Position numbers and translations under genes: made by a program
Part shown: positions 8,619 through 17,358 of the stretch, piece by piece
Position numbering within the stretch: the stretch's first letter is position 1
Layout of the letters: each line of letters starts with the position of its first letter
Origin: Chitinispirillum sp.
GTDB taxonomy: Bacteria > Fibrobacterota > Chitinivibrionia > Chitinivibrionales > Chitinispirillaceae
NCBI GenBank assembly: GCA_007115975.1
Contig: SKJJ01000231.1
Coordinates: 1-35,591 of the forward strand
Direction: 5' to 3'
Length of the DNA: 35,591 nt
Notes under the pieces: model-generated
Seen by the model: the letters and a program-made list of their open reading frames with translations, nothing else
What the model was told of the DNA's origin: nothing
The model's database searches: none

Positions 8619-8858
8619 GGGGAGTGTTGAGGGGACGAGGGGGAACGAAAAAACAGGAATGCTTTGACACAGACAATAAGAATCCAGATTTTACACCGGG
8701 ACTACTGAGAGCGTAGCGTGGCAGCAACGACTGGTGTTTTGATCCCTGAACCCTGAAAAATGAAACCCCAACCCTGTTATAACGCCTTGGAATGGTGTAT
8801 TTTATGAATTGTTTAATTACGGATGTTTTCTCTGTAGAAGTAAAGGTACATTGAACTG
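8619..8858 (+). other. 240-bp gap inside the flagellar operon (flhB-flhA)
   Basis: This is the largest space within the flagellar gene run. I see no credible gene in it. A perfect TTGACA (8664-8669) is present, but the -10 at 17 bp spacing (GATTTT) is poor, so an internal flhA promoter is only a possibility. The segment also has low-complexity CCCTGAA/CCCAACCCT wording near 8741-8777. No clear terminator was seen, so flhA can be read from upstream. Confidence 0.35.
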
Positions 8859-10949
8859 ATGAACACATCGGGTTTGTCATCTTCTGTTGGCTCTGTAATG
8901 GGGACACTGGCAAAGCAGCGTGATTTGATTATCGTGCTTGGTGTTGTTGGTATTCTGATCGTGATGATCATACCCATTCCGACTATGCTGATGGATCTTC
9001 TGCTTTCGCTGAATTTGTGTGTTGCACTCATTATCCTGCTTGTGTCGATGTACAACAAGGAGGCTCTTGAGTTTTCCGTTTTCCCATCGCTTTTGCTGAC
9101 TGTCACCCTGTTTCGTTTGTCGCTGAATGTTGCCACTACACGCCTTATTCTCAGCCAGGCGGATGCCGGACAGGTGGTTAGTGTTTTTGGCTCTTTTGTG
9201 GCCAGTGGTAACATGGTGGTAGGATTTATCATATTTCTCATACTGGTGATAATTCAGTTTGTTGTGATAACCAAAGGTGCCGGTCGTATTGCTGAAGTAG
9301 CCGCCCGTTTTACGCTTGATGCGATGCCGGGAAAGCAGATGGCGATTGATGCCGACCTTAATGCCGGATTGTTAACAGAGGAACAGGCGCGCAGCCGCAG
9401 ATTACATGTGTCAAGAGAATCCGATTTCTATGGAGCCATGGATGGAGCTTCGAAGTTTGTCAGAGGAGATGCAATTGCGGGCATTCTTATTACCATCATC
9501 AATATTATCGGCGGCTTTATCATTGGTGTTGCGCAGATGGGGATGGATTTTGGTGAGGCGATCTCAACCTACACCATTCTGAGTATTGGTGATGGACTGG
9601 TGTCCCAGATTCCTGCTCTCATGATCTCCACCGGTGCCGGTATACTGGTCAGTCGCGCAGCATCCCAGACTGATCTTGGACAGGAGATAACCTCTCAGCT
9701 CTTCTCCAATCCACGTGTTTTAGGGGTTGCCGGTGGAATGATGCTGTTTTTTGCGGCAATACCGGGATTTCCAAAGATCCCCTTTATCATGCTTGGTGTG
9801 GTCTCTATTGTGGCTGCTTATATGGGTATTCAGAGGACTAAAGAGGAAAAAAGAAAACTTGAGGAACCCAGAGTTGAGCAAGAACCCAAGGAGGAGCGGG
9901 TGGAGGATTATCTGCATGTTGATCCCATGGAACTTGAGATCGGCTACGGGCTCATTGCACTTGTGGACGTAAAACAGGGTGGTGATCTTCTCGACCGCAT
10001 CACTATGATCCGCAGGCAACTTGCAACTGAGCTTGGTATAATTATCCCTCCCATCCGCATAAGAGACAATATACAGATAAAGTCCAATGATTACAGGATC
10101 AAGATACGTACGATTGTGGCAGGGCAGGGAGAGTTGATGAGCGGGGCTTATCTGGCAATGGATCCGGGGACAGTAACCAAACAGATTCGCGGAGTGCCTA
10201 CTGTTGAGCCTGCGTTTGGACTTCCTGCACTGTGGATAACAGAGAGTCAGAAGGAGGACGCTGAGCTTAACGGTTACACGGTGGTTGAGCTTGCAGCAGT
10301 GCTTGCCACTCATCTCACCGAAGTCATTAAAGCCCACGGACACGAGCTTATCACAAGGCAGGATGTCCGGATGCTTATTGATAATGTCAAGGAACACAGT
10401 TCCACCGTTGTTGATGAACTGATACCCGGCCTGTTGAATGTGGGAGAGATTCACAAGGTTCTTCAGAATCTTTTACGGGAAAAAGTTTCAGTCCGGGATC
10501 TGACTTTGATACTGGAGACACTTGCAGATGTGGCGCCAAGAAGCAAAAATCCTGATATTCTTACCGAATATGTTCGTAATGCACTTGCACCGCAGATCTG
10601 TGATGTTTATAAAAATGATGATGGGGTGATACCGGTTATAACGATTGACCCCAATCTTGAAGCGCGTCTTGAGGGAGCGATACAGGAGAGTGACGGGGGG
10701 ATGCGTTTTGCACTGTCACCATCGGATGTGAGTAGGGTGCTGACGGCTTTTGCAGAGCAGGTTGAATCGGTTAAAAGTCATGGAGAACTGCCGGTTGTGA
10801 TCGGTTCTCCGACTATACGGGCACAGTTAAAGCGCCTTACCGAGACAAGTCACCGTGAGCTGATTGTCCTTTCTTACAATGAAATTGTACCGGGAGTAGA
10901 AATACGATCAATGGGTATGGTGTCCCTTGATAGTCAGCAGTCTCAATAG
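8859..10949 (+). CDS. flhA: Flagellar type III export protein FlhA
   Basis: This 696-residue protein is of full family length. The N-terminal half has about eight membrane segments and the FHIPEP signature region ('TKGAGRIAEVAARFTLDAMP', then 'GKQMAIDADLNAGL'). The C-terminal cytoplasmic domain, from about residue 345, docks export substrates and chaperones; it includes 'LGIIIPPIRIRDN' and 'LVLSYNEI'-like sequence near the end. FlhA forms the nonameric ring of the export apparatus. An AAAGG lies 12 bases before the ATG. Confidence 0.96.
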   Translation: MNTSGLSSSVGSVMGTLAKQRDLIIVLGVVGILIVMIIPIPTMLMDLLLSLNLCVALIILLVSMYNKEALEFSVFPSLLLTVTLFRLSLNVATTRLILSQADAGQVVSVFGSFVASGNMVVGFIIFLILVIIQFVVITKGAGRIAEVAARFTLDAMPGKQMAIDADLNAGLLTEEQARSRRLHVSRESDFYGAMDGASKFVRGDAIAGILITIINIIGGFIIGVAQMGMDFGEAISTYTILSIGDGLVSQIPALMISTGAGILVSRAASQTDLGQEITSQLFSNPRVLGVAGGMMLFFAAIPGFPKIPFIMLGVVSIVAAYMGIQRTKEEKRKLEEPRVEQEPKEERVEDYLHVDPMELEIGYGLIALVDVKQGGDLLDRITMIRRQLATELGIIIPPIRIRDNIQIKSNDYRIKIRTIVAGQGELMSGAYLAMDPGTVTKQIRGVPTVEPAFGLPALWITESQKEDAELNGYTVVELAAVLATHLTEVIKAHGHELITRQDVRMLIDNVKEHSSTVVDELIPGLLNVGEIHKVLQNLLREKVSVRDLTLILETLADVAPRSKNPDILTEYVRNALAPQICDVYKNDDGVIPVITIDPNLEARLEGAIQESDGGMRFALSPSDVSRVLTAFAEQVESVKSHGELPVVIGSPTIRAQLKRLTETSHRELIVLSYNEIVPGVEIRSMGMVSLDSQQSQ

Positions 10950-10982
10950 AGCTGCGAGGGGTAGCCGGAAAATGGGAGAGAA

Positions 10983-12263
10983 ATGAGAATAAAGAAGTAC
11001 ATTGCAAGGAGCATGCGTGAGGCGTTGCTTCAGATAAAAGAAGAGCTTGGTGAAGAGGCGATCATTCTGAAGACCAGAAAACTGCCCAAAAAGGTGTTTG
11101 GTATTGCCGGGCAGGAGGAGATAGAGGTAACAGCTGCTGTAGATGAAGAGGCCGCAGCAAAACGCAAATCGGTGTTTCCGCCGTTGCAGATGAATGATCT
11201 GGGCGTGTATGACAGGCGCCCACGTTCTTACCCAAGACCACCGCCTGAAAAACCGGCAGCTCTGTCTTCTCAGAAGAGTTCACTTGAAAACCTTGCTACC
11301 AAAAGGAGTTTTACAGCTACCCATTCTGTTTCAACACCTCAACGGGCTGCGGTTTCTCCCACTGGCGCTACCGAGAGTAAGAAGGAGATCCTTGAACTCA
11401 AAGAGAATGTCCGGGAGCTCAAGGATCTGGTTAAATCGCTGATCTCCAATGGTACTAATCCTAAAAGCAGTGTGTCTGTTTTGTCTGCAGGGTGGGAGGC
11501 GGTAATCACCAGGCTGACCGATTCAGAAGTGAGGGAATCGCTTGCAAAGCGACTTGTGAGCTCGATTCAGGGCAGTGGTTTTGTATCGGATGTTGATTTT
11601 GAGAAAAAGATTGCTGCAGCCTTAAGCACACAGTTCCCTGTTTCCGGACCGCTGAAGCTGAAGAAAAATGGGCCACTGATAGTTGCATTTGTCGGTCCCA
11701 CGGGATCGGGTAAAACAACTACCCTTGCCAAACTCGCTGCTCACTGCTGCCTTAACAAGGGTAAAAGAGTCTCGATTATCACTGCCGATACCTATAGAAT
11801 TGCTGCAATTGAGCAGATTCGCATGTTTGCAGATATTGTAAAGGTAGGATTGCAGGTGGTGTTTTCACCAGAGGAGATCTGCACAGCTCTTAAGGGGTGC
11901 CAGGATGATGAGGTGGTATTTATCGATACCGCCGGCAGAAGTCAGAGGAACAGCGAACACATGCAGGAGCTTAGAGAGATGATGTCGGTATTGCGGCCTG
12001 ATGAGACACACCTTGTCTTAAGTGCCACCACAAAGGATTCGGACCTTTTGGAAAACATAACCCTCTATCGTCCCCTTGGTGTTAACCGTCTGATATTTAC
12101 CAAACTTGATGAAACGGTGCGTCTTGGAAATATCTATAATGTCGTGTGTGAAAGTGCTGTCCCGATCTCCTATTTTACTTTTGGTCAAAGTGTACCGGAT
12201 GATATTGAACTGGCCCAGCCCGGTAAATTTGTTCAACGCCTGATGGAAGGACGTACACTGTGA
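10983..12263 (+). CDS. flhF: Flagellar placement SRP-type GTPase FlhF
   Basis: This 426-residue protein has the family layout. The N-terminal B domain starts 'MRIKKYIARSMREALLQIKE' and continues 'LGEEAIILKTRK'. A variable proline/serine-rich and coiled-coil linker spans about residues 60-150, and the NG GTPase domain follows. The P-loop 'GPTGSGKTTTLAKLAA' is at about residue 237, with 'ADTYRIAAIEQ', 'DTAGRS' and 'TKLDE' downstream. FlhF marks the site, usually polar, where the flagellum is assembled. Its last 4 bases overlap flhG (GTGA), coupling it to its GTPase activator. Confidence 0.95.
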   Translation: MRIKKYIARSMREALLQIKEELGEEAIILKTRKLPKKVFGIAGQEEIEVTAAVDEEAAAKRKSVFPPLQMNDLGVYDRRPRSYPRPPPEKPAALSSQKSSLENLATKRSFTATHSVSTPQRAAVSPTGATESKKEILELKENVRELKDLVKSLISNGTNPKSSVSVLSAGWEAVITRLTDSEVRESLAKRLVSSIQGSGFVSDVDFEKKIAAALSTQFPVSGPLKLKKNGPLIVAFVGPTGSGKTTTLAKLAAHCCLNKGKRVSIITADTYRIAAIEQIRMFADIVKVGLQVVFSPEEICTALKGCQDDEVVFIDTAGRSQRNSEHMQELREMMSVLRPDETHLVLSATTKDSDLLENITLYRPLGVNRLIFTKLDETVRLGNIYNVVCESAVPISYFTFGQSVPDDIELAQPGKFVQRLMEGRTL

Positions 12264-13147
12264 ATGATCAGGCTCAGCGCTTACGGGACATGGTAAAAAA
12301 CAGCAACATCCGCCGTCAGCCAGCAGGTTCTCAAAACAGTGCCTCAAATAAAAACTGCAGAAGTCTGGCAGTCACAAGTGGCAAGGGGGGAGTAGGGAAG
12401 ACTACTTTTTCACTCTGTCTTGCAACCGCTCTGGCAGCACTGCGAAAAAAGGTACTGCTTCTGGATGCGGACTTGGGTCTGGCTAATATCCATATTCTTC
12501 TGGGTATTGCCCCCCAAAAAAACATCTCTGATGCAGTCTCCGGAGAGTGTTCGATAAATGATACCATCATAACTGCGCCCGGTAATTTTGACTTAATTCC
12601 CGGTGCTTCAGGGTTGGAAGCTCTTGCCAATATCGACACCGGGCGCCTTGAACGGTTGCGGCTGGATTTTATGGGTCTTGAACAGCAGTATGACTATCTG
12701 CTTATCGACACCGGGGCTGGTATTGGGTCGGTGGTGACCCATTTTGCTTCCAGTGCAGATGTTGCACTGCTTGTAATGACCCCGGATCCTACATCGTTGG
12801 CTGATGCCTATGCGATGGTCAAGATTCTATATGAAAGAGGCTGCACAAAAATTCAGGTGATAGTGAATATGGTGTCTTCTGATAAGGAAGGTGCAGAAAC
12901 ATTTGACAGACTCAATACATTAGTGATAAAATTCTTAAAAAGACCTTTGGAACTGGTGAGCGTACTGTACAGCGACCGGGATCTCAAACGCAATGTGCGG
13001 ACGCAGAAACTGCTGGCAAAGGAGTGTCCCAACAGCAAATATGTGCTCAAAGTGGGGATGCTTGCCAGAAAGCTTTGCGGAGTGGTAAACGCAGGGAGTC
13101 AGAGCTTTTTTACCCGTATGTGGTCGGGTTTGAGTTCCGGGGGATAG
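12260..13147 (+). CDS. flhG: Flagellar number regulator FlhG (FleN/YlxH), MinD-type ATPase
   Basis: This 295-residue MinD/ParA-like ATPase has the deviant Walker A 'TSGKGGVGKTTFSLCLATAL' near residue 38, 'LLLDADLGLANIHILLG', and 'YLLIDTGAGIG' as Walker B. The extreme N-terminus reads 'MNDQAQRLRDMV', carrying the DQAxxLR motif that in FlhG stimulates the FlhF GTPase. The basic stretch near the C-terminus probably contributes to membrane binding. It limits flagellar number. The start is GTG, overlapping the flhF stop. Confidence 0.95.
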   Translation: MNDQAQRLRDMVKNSNIRRQPAGSQNSASNKNCRSLAVTSGKGGVGKTTFSLCLATALAALRKKVLLLDADLGLANIHILLGIAPQKNISDAVSGECSINDTIITAPGNFDLIPGASGLEALANIDTGRLERLRLDFMGLEQQYDYLLIDTGAGIGSVVTHFASSADVALLVMTPDPTSLADAYAMVKILYERGCTKIQVIVNMVSSDKEGAETFDRLNTLVIKFLKRPLELVSVLYSDRDLKRNVRTQKLLAKECPNSKYVLKVGMLARKLCGVVNAGSQSFFTRMWSGLSSGG

Positions 13148-13174
13148 GTTGTTCTACATTTTCGCGCTTATGTA

Positions 13175-13203
13175 TTGTTTTTCTGTGGTTAATTGGGTAT
13201 GAT
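13175..13203 (+). promoter_or_regulatory. Possible internal promoter before the fliA cluster
   Basis: TTGTTT (13175-13180) is followed after 17 bp by TATGAT (13198-13203). It lies in the 96-bp gap after flhG and would give extra transcription of the small membrane gene and sigma-28. The match is moderate and no other element supports it. Confidence 0.3.
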
Positions 13204-13243
13204 AATAGTATAAAGAATTAGGTTGTTAGGGCGGAGAGAGCTG

Positions 13244-13612
13244 ATGGTTGTCTGGACAAAGCGGGTATCAATGATTTTGGCGGCAAGTGCTTTTTTTGCC
13301 ACTCTGTTTTTAAGTCTTGATTTTTCCAGACTTTTTGATACTTCGGTAATGGTTAGTGCTCTTGTAAAGAGTGTAGTCGCGGCTTCGCTGTTTTGGTTTG
13401 CAGGGTTTATTGTTGCAGATGTCATATTCAAGGGTATGGTTGAGGATGTGCCCAATGATCCTGTCAATATGGTTGAGGGGGGGATTCTGCAGCACATCTA
13501 TAATCATCAGGTTAAAACAAATCCTCTGCTGATGGATGAATTCGCTTCTGCAGAGACCAAAGAGGATGATCCCTCAGGGAAAAAAAAGAAGAACAAAAAA
13601 GAGAAACGTTAG
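13244..13612 (+). CDS. Small two-helix membrane protein of unknown function in the flagellar operon
   Basis: I do not recognise a named family. The product has about 122 residues. Two hydrophobic segments (about residues 9-27 and 37-59, 'SALVKSVVAASLFWFAGFIV') are separated by a short loop. A cytoplasmic-type region with 'NMVEGGILQHIYNH' follows, and then a very basic tail of lysines and glutamates. The ATG at 13244 is preceded by GGAGAG five bases upstream, better than an in-frame TTG at 13223. Its place between flhG and the sigma-28 gene suggests a flagellar or motility role, but that is inferred from context only. Confidence 0.7.
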   Translation: MVVWTKRVSMILAASAFFATLFLSLDFSRLFDTSVMVSALVKSVVAASLFWFAGFIVADVIFKGMVEDVPNDPVNMVEGGILQHIYNHQVKTNPLLMDEFASAETKEDDPSGKKKKNKKEKR

Positions 13613-13674
13613 GGTATCGGGACAGAAAAGACATTCTGTTTGTCGTGGTGCGGACTATTGCTTAAGAGGTTACA

Positions 13675-14439
13675 ATGGCAAGTGTTAAAAATTTATGGCG
13701 TGAGTACACACAGACTGGTTCAAAGTTGGCAAAAGATAAGCTTCTACTTGAATATGCGCATATAGTAAAGTATATCACTCACCGCTTGGCTGCTAATTTG
13801 CCCTCATCGGTTGACCGCAATGATCTGCTAAGTGCGGGGGTGATGGGTCTGATCAAGGCGGTTGAAACATTTGAACCGGAGCGGGGCTTTAAATTTGAAA
13901 CATTTGCGGGCCACAAGATCCGCGGTGCAGTGCTTGACGAATTGCGGGCATTGGATTGGGTTCCCCGTTCAGTGCGGCAGAAATCAAGGGAGCTTCAGCG
14001 GGTTTTTTCAAAACTTGAAAATGAACTGGGGCGTATTCCCTACGATGATGAGGTTTGTGAGGAGCTGGGGATATCCATTGATGAGTATGAGAGCATGCTC
14101 ACTGAAGTTACACCTACTACGATAATATCTCTTGAAGAGGCGATGCCCGACAGAGGGTCCGATGCAAAGGATCTGAGAATCATAGATACCATTGAAGATC
14201 CCGGTGGTGATAATCCTCTCAAGGCACTGGGGTTTGCAGAAGTTAAGAGTATATTGAAAGATGCTATTGCCAATCTTCAGGAGAAGGAAAAGTTGGTTGT
14301 TGCACTCTATCACTACGAAGAGTTGACATTGAGGGAGATCGGCGTTGTACTCGACCTTACCGAATCGAGGGTCAGTCAGATCCATTCAAAGGCGGTACTC
14401 AAGCTGAGGACAAAACTCCTTCAGAAAATAAACACCTGA
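13675..14439 (+). CDS. fliA: RNA polymerase sigma factor for flagellar genes (sigma-28, FliA/WhiG)
   Basis: This 254-residue protein is of FliA length. Region 2 is 'YITHRLAANLPSSVDRNDLL' onwards, including 'GLIKAVETFEPERGFKFETF' and 'KIRGAVLDELRALDWVPRSV'. Region 3 starts near residue 105, and region 4 ends with the helix-turn-helix 'LTLREIGVVLDLTESRVSQI'. It directs late flagellar and chemotaxis transcription. I did not find a convincing sigma-28 promoter elsewhere in the window, so its targets are probably outside. An AGAGG site precedes the ATG. Confidence 0.95.
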   Translation: MASVKNLWREYTQTGSKLAKDKLLLEYAHIVKYITHRLAANLPSSVDRNDLLSAGVMGLIKAVETFEPERGFKFETFAGHKIRGAVLDELRALDWVPRSVRQKSRELQRVFSKLENELGRIPYDDEVCEELGISIDEYESMLTEVTPTTIISLEEAMPDRGSDAKDLRIIDTIEDPGGDNPLKALGFAEVKSILKDAIANLQEKEKLVVALYHYEELTLREIGVVLDLTESRVSQIHSKAVLKLRTKLLQKINT

Positions 14440-14454
14440 GCGCAGGAGGGGAGT

Positions 14455-14763
14455 ATGAGCGGAGTAGATATACATATCTCTCTGAACAATGTCCCGCAGT
14501 TTGAGAAAAATCAATCTCAGAATAATCGGGCGCCCCTTGTTTTTCAGGGGCAGAATGCCCAGATCTCCCAGGACGAGTTGCTTCAGCGCATAAGGATTCC
14601 CGTGGAGCCGGAGCAGGCAGAGGGCAAAAAGGTTGACCCAAAGGACAAAAAGCAGCAGAGTGGCTCCGGGAAGAAACAGCAAAAAGAGCAAACAGATGAA
14701 CAGAAAAAACGGCAGAGGAAATCAAAATCGGATGAAGGTTTTTTTGTTGATCTTCAGGCCTGA
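14455..14763 (+). CDS. Small hydrophilic protein of unknown function after fliA
   Basis: This 102-residue protein has no membrane segment or named domain that I recognise. The N-terminal third ('SLNNVPQFEKNQSQNNRAPL') looks structured. The middle is proline/glutamate-rich, and residues about 60-92 are a long lysine/glutamine/glutamate-rich, probably disordered segment before 'GFFVDLQA'. An excellent GGAGGGG ribosome site precedes the ATG, and only 15 bases separate it from fliA, so it is surely expressed. Small charged proteins at this position occur in other flagellar operons, but I cannot assign a role. Confidence 0.7.
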   Translation: MSGVDIHISLNNVPQFEKNQSQNNRAPLVFQGQNAQISQDELLQRIRIPVEPEQAEGKKVDPKDKKQQSGSGKKQQKEQTDEQKKRQRKSKSDEGFFVDLQA

Positions 14764-14787
14764 AAAATTATTCATAAGAGAAGTGAG

Positions 14788-15699
14788 ATGAACTCAGATA
14801 AATCGAAACCGCCTCAAAAATCCAACGATTCAGTGCGTATAAAAAGAGTAACCCAGAGTATTATCGGGTTGCCCACGTTACCGACAGTAGTATCCAAGAT
14901 GCTGGAGATGATTGACAACCCGCGCACCTCGGCATCCTCTCTTGCGCGACTGATTTCTCAGGACCAGGCGCTTACTGCCAAGATTCTTAAACTTGCCAAC
15001 AGTGCCTACTACGGCTTTTCAAGGGAAATATCCACTGTCAACATGGCTATAGTTGTGCTTGGCTTCAACACCGTTAAAGATATGGGACTGTGGTTATCGG
15101 TCTTTGATGTGTTCAAGAAGTCTTCAGACAACAGCGATTTCGATATCGTACGATTCTGGGAGCACTCTATAGCCTGCGGGGTTGCAGCACGGATGATTGC
15201 AAAACACTCACGGTCACGGTATGCTGGCGAGGCGTTTGTTGCGGGGCTCCTTCATGATATCGGAAAAGTCGTTCTCAATCAGTACTTTCATCAGGAGTTT
15301 ATCGATATTCTCCAACTCGCTCAAAGTACAACGCTTGAAGCAGCAGAAGCAGAAGTGTTGGGGTTGGGGCACGGACGCATTGGGGCCTGGCTGGCTGAGA
15401 AGTGGAACCTTCCCTCCCTGATTTGCGATAGTATCCTATATCACCACCAACCATGGAATGCAAAAGAAAAGCCTGAGTTCGTTGCAATTGTCACTCTTGG
15501 TGATATGTTGTGCCACCTAACTGAAACCGGTTACTCTGGACGTTCCTCATGCCCTGAGTATAATGAAGAGTTCTGGGAAATATTTGCAAATGCCGGGCTA
15601 TCTATTGATGAGCCAGATCTTGATAATTTCCAAACTGAGTTTCTCATAGAGTACGAGCGGTCGGATGCGTTTATAACCATGTTGCACGAGAATTCCTGA
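14788..15699 (+). CDS. HDOD domain signalling protein
   Basis: This 303-residue cytoplasmic protein contains an HDOD domain (about residues 25-225). Characteristic stretches are 'GLPTLPTVVSKMLEMIDNPR', 'LISQDQALTAKILKLANSAY' and 'GLLHDIGKVVL', with 'GRIGAWLAEKWNLP' after. HDOD proteins are regulators related to HD phosphohydrolases, usually without enzymatic activity. The HD pair is kept here, but the full metal-binding set is not evident. It sits 24 bases after the small charged gene and is the last gene of the flagellar run, suggesting a motility-linked signalling role. The C-terminal 70 residues have no domain I recognise. Confidence 0.85.
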   Translation: MNSDKSKPPQKSNDSVRIKRVTQSIIGLPTLPTVVSKMLEMIDNPRTSASSLARLISQDQALTAKILKLANSAYYGFSREISTVNMAIVVLGFNTVKDMGLWLSVFDVFKKSSDNSDFDIVRFWEHSIACGVAARMIAKHSRSRYAGEAFVAGLLHDIGKVVLNQYFHQEFIDILQLAQSTTLEAAEAEVLGLGHGRIGAWLAEKWNLPSLICDSILYHHQPWNAKEKPEFVAIVTLGDMLCHLTETGYSGRSSCPEYNEEFWEIFANAGLSIDEPDLDNFQTEFLIEYERSDAFITMLHENS

Positions 15700-15727
15700 T
15701 AATGGCGCACCCCCCCCAAAAAAAAAG

Positions 15728-15763
15728 CCTGTAGTTAGTACTAACCAGGAGATACTGTTTTTT
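15728..15763 (+). terminator. Probable terminator at the end of the flagellar operon
   Basis: CCTG/CAGG arms enclose GTTA/TAAC arms with a GTAC loop and a 2-base bulge, followed eight bases later by six T residues (15758-15763). The core GTTAGTACTAAC is a perfect 12-bp palindrome. Position between the convergent HDOD and START-like genes fits a terminator, but the stem is short. A C8-A9 homopolymer run (15710-15726) precedes it. Confidence 0.4.
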
Positions 15764-15780
15764 GAATAGGGCAGGAGTGA

Positions 15781-16455
15781 TTATTCCACAAGGTCCTTCA
15801 ACCAGTTTTCAAAATCGGTTAATACACGCGGAAAAAATGTATTTGCGGATATTCGAAACAGCCATTGGGGTATCCATATTTTGGGAGAGGTAACGGCTGT
15901 TAAAAGCACTCTGGTTTTATTTGTATCTGTTTTTCTCAAACTAAATCGCATATTGAATTGATGAAATTCAACTGTCAGTATGCCCTTTTCCCTGTTGTAG
16001 TATCTTTTGTTTAATTCCCTATCATGGTTTTTGTTGAAATAAATATGTAAATCACCATTGTCATTGGTTATGACAGAATCGAGGCTTCCAATAAACAGCG
16101 CTTTGGCAAATGCCACCGATGCCATTGAAAAATAGGTTTCATTGCCCAATTCATTGCTATAATTCTCAATCAGCTCAGTTCTCCTTATAAGGCTGAAATA
16201 GTCCTGATAGCCAATAATATTTGTCAGGTATTTTGCGACTGTTTCTATATCATGGTTAAATAGTTTAGCTGTTGCGGCATAATACACTGTATTGCCATTA
16301 TTATTCTCGAAAACTCTGACAATTGTATTTTGTTCATCTCTACTGCTGTTAAACAGGCTGTCTGCCTCTACGCTGTATTCTTCGGGTATATCAAAGCCGC
16401 ACAGACAAGAAGCTGTGGCCAGTAACAGTATTGGCAAAAAGTAAATTTTGGTCAT
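15781..16455 (-). CDS. Exported START/SRPBCC-like protein
   Basis: This protein of about 224 residues begins with a signal sequence ('MTKIYFLPILLLATASCLCG'). The cysteine after 'ATAS' could be a lipoprotein site, though the lipobox is imperfect. The rest resembles the START/polyketide-cyclase (SRPBCC) lipid-binding fold: 'VAKYLTNIIGYQDYFSLIRR', a central 'VEFHQFNMRFSLRKTDTNKT' strand region, and the C-terminal helix 'RVLTDFENWLKDLVE'. I chose the ATG at 16455, which has AGGAAAA upstream, over a TTG 27 bases earlier. No partner gene is adjacent, and the ligand is unknown. Confidence 0.65.
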   Translation of the reverse strand: MTKIYFLPILLLATASCLCGFDIPEEYSVEADSLFNSSRDEQNTIVRVFENNNGNTVYYAATAKLFNHDIETVAKYLTNIIGYQDYFSLIRRTELIENYSNELGNETYFSMASVAFAKALFIGSLDSVITNDNGDLHIYFNKNHDRELNKRYYNREKGILTVEFHQFNMRFSLRKTDTNKTRVLLTAVTSPKIWIPQWLFRISANTFFPRVLTDFENWLKDLVE

Positions 16456-16759
16456 GGTAAGCGTTTTCCTGTTTTGTCTCAAAATAGCTATCCCACTTTA
16501 ATGTGTCAAAGGTTTTCGGGGTTTAAAAATTCGGTTTGAAGGAGTTTGTCTTTGGAAGTTACAGCCATTAGGGGTTTTATTACAGCAGCATGACAATACC
16601 GTTTACGATAATTGATGCGCTGAAATTTCATTTTCAGAACCAAGTGTAAATATCACCCCTACTATTGATATCGAATATTTATTTGTTCGGCCCCTTATTT
16701 ATTATTTGGCTCTACCGATTAAATCGTGTGTAAATTGATGATTTTAAATGACTTGTTAG
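16456..16759. other. AT-rich intergenic stretch, no gene seen
   Basis: This holds the promoter side of the START-like gene and the left flank of the IS1595-type remnant. I found no credible coding sequence, RNA gene or strong hairpin in it. Confidence 0.4.
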
Positions 16760-17349
16760 GGGTATGCACTTGACTCCAGTAGTCAGGTCACACTATGTGG
16801 ATTAGTGGCATGGAAGAATACCCAAAGAACATAATTGAATGTGAGCAGCAATTTAAAAACGAAGAGTATTGCTGGAAAATTTATTGTCAAATTAGATGGT
16901 CTACGGGCCAAGTGTGTCCAAGGTGCGATTATAATGAGACAGGGCGTACAAAGCGCCAATTGTTTACCCGTAAGAGCTGTGGGTTTCAGATATCCCGTAC
17001 AACGGAGTTGAGGGAATAGGATTAAAACGGGAAATTCTAAAAAAAGATGCAAATGGTGGCGAAAATCTATTGCCGGGTTGTAATCTTGTTGCAAGTTTAC
17101 TCAAGTGCTGCCTTAATGGAACACCGCAGGGAGCTGTTTCGCATGAACACTTGGACTATTATTTAGATGAGTACACGCTCAGGTTTGATCGACGAACATC
17201 AAATAGTCAAGGAAAATTGTTTACTGGCTCATTGAGCATGAGATGATAACAGATGTATTTACTTGCGGACAAGTTAAGAAGGGTGTTCGGAGTGTAAAGA
17301 AAGAAGAGATATACAACTTTTAGTGGGTGCACCAATCAAGTGCATACCC
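16760..17349. mobile_element. Decayed IS1595-type element with intact terminal inverted repeats
   Basis: GGGTATGCACTTGA (16760-16773) and its exact reverse complement (17336-17349) bound a 590-bp segment that encloses broken transposase pieces of the IS1595 family. Full IS1595-group elements are usually around 0.9-1.1 kb, so this copy has lost internal sequence. I see no clear 8-bp target duplication (flanks CTTGTTAG versus ATAGTTTT), which suggests age or rearrangement. It ends 9 bases from the stop of the desulfhydrase-like gene. Confidence 0.75.
16810..17246 (+). pseudogene. IS1595-family transposase remnant
   Basis: The N-terminal part ('MEEYPKNIIECEQQF', then 'CWKIYCQIRW' and a zinc ribbon 'VCPRCDYNETGRTKRQLF') stays open to 17019. 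One cysteine of the second zinc pair is lost. The C-terminal part ('GAVSHEHLDYYLDEYTLRFD', then 'RRTSNSQGKLF') lies in a different frame and ends at 17246. The central catalytic region between them is deleted. This cannot make an active transposase. An in-frame ATG at 16795 extends the open frame slightly, but family members usually start near the 'MEEYP' methionine. Confidence 0.75.
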
Positions 17350-17358
17350 ATAGTTTTT

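Noticed and set aside
9720-10454. 244-codon open frame on the minus strand inside flhA
   Set aside because: It is antisense to the well-supported flhA frame, shows no motif and has the Cys/His/Asn-rich composition of a shadow frame.
15734-15745. Perfect palindrome GTTAGTACTAAC as an operator
   Set aside because: It lies between two convergent gene ends and fits the stem of a terminator better than a binding site.
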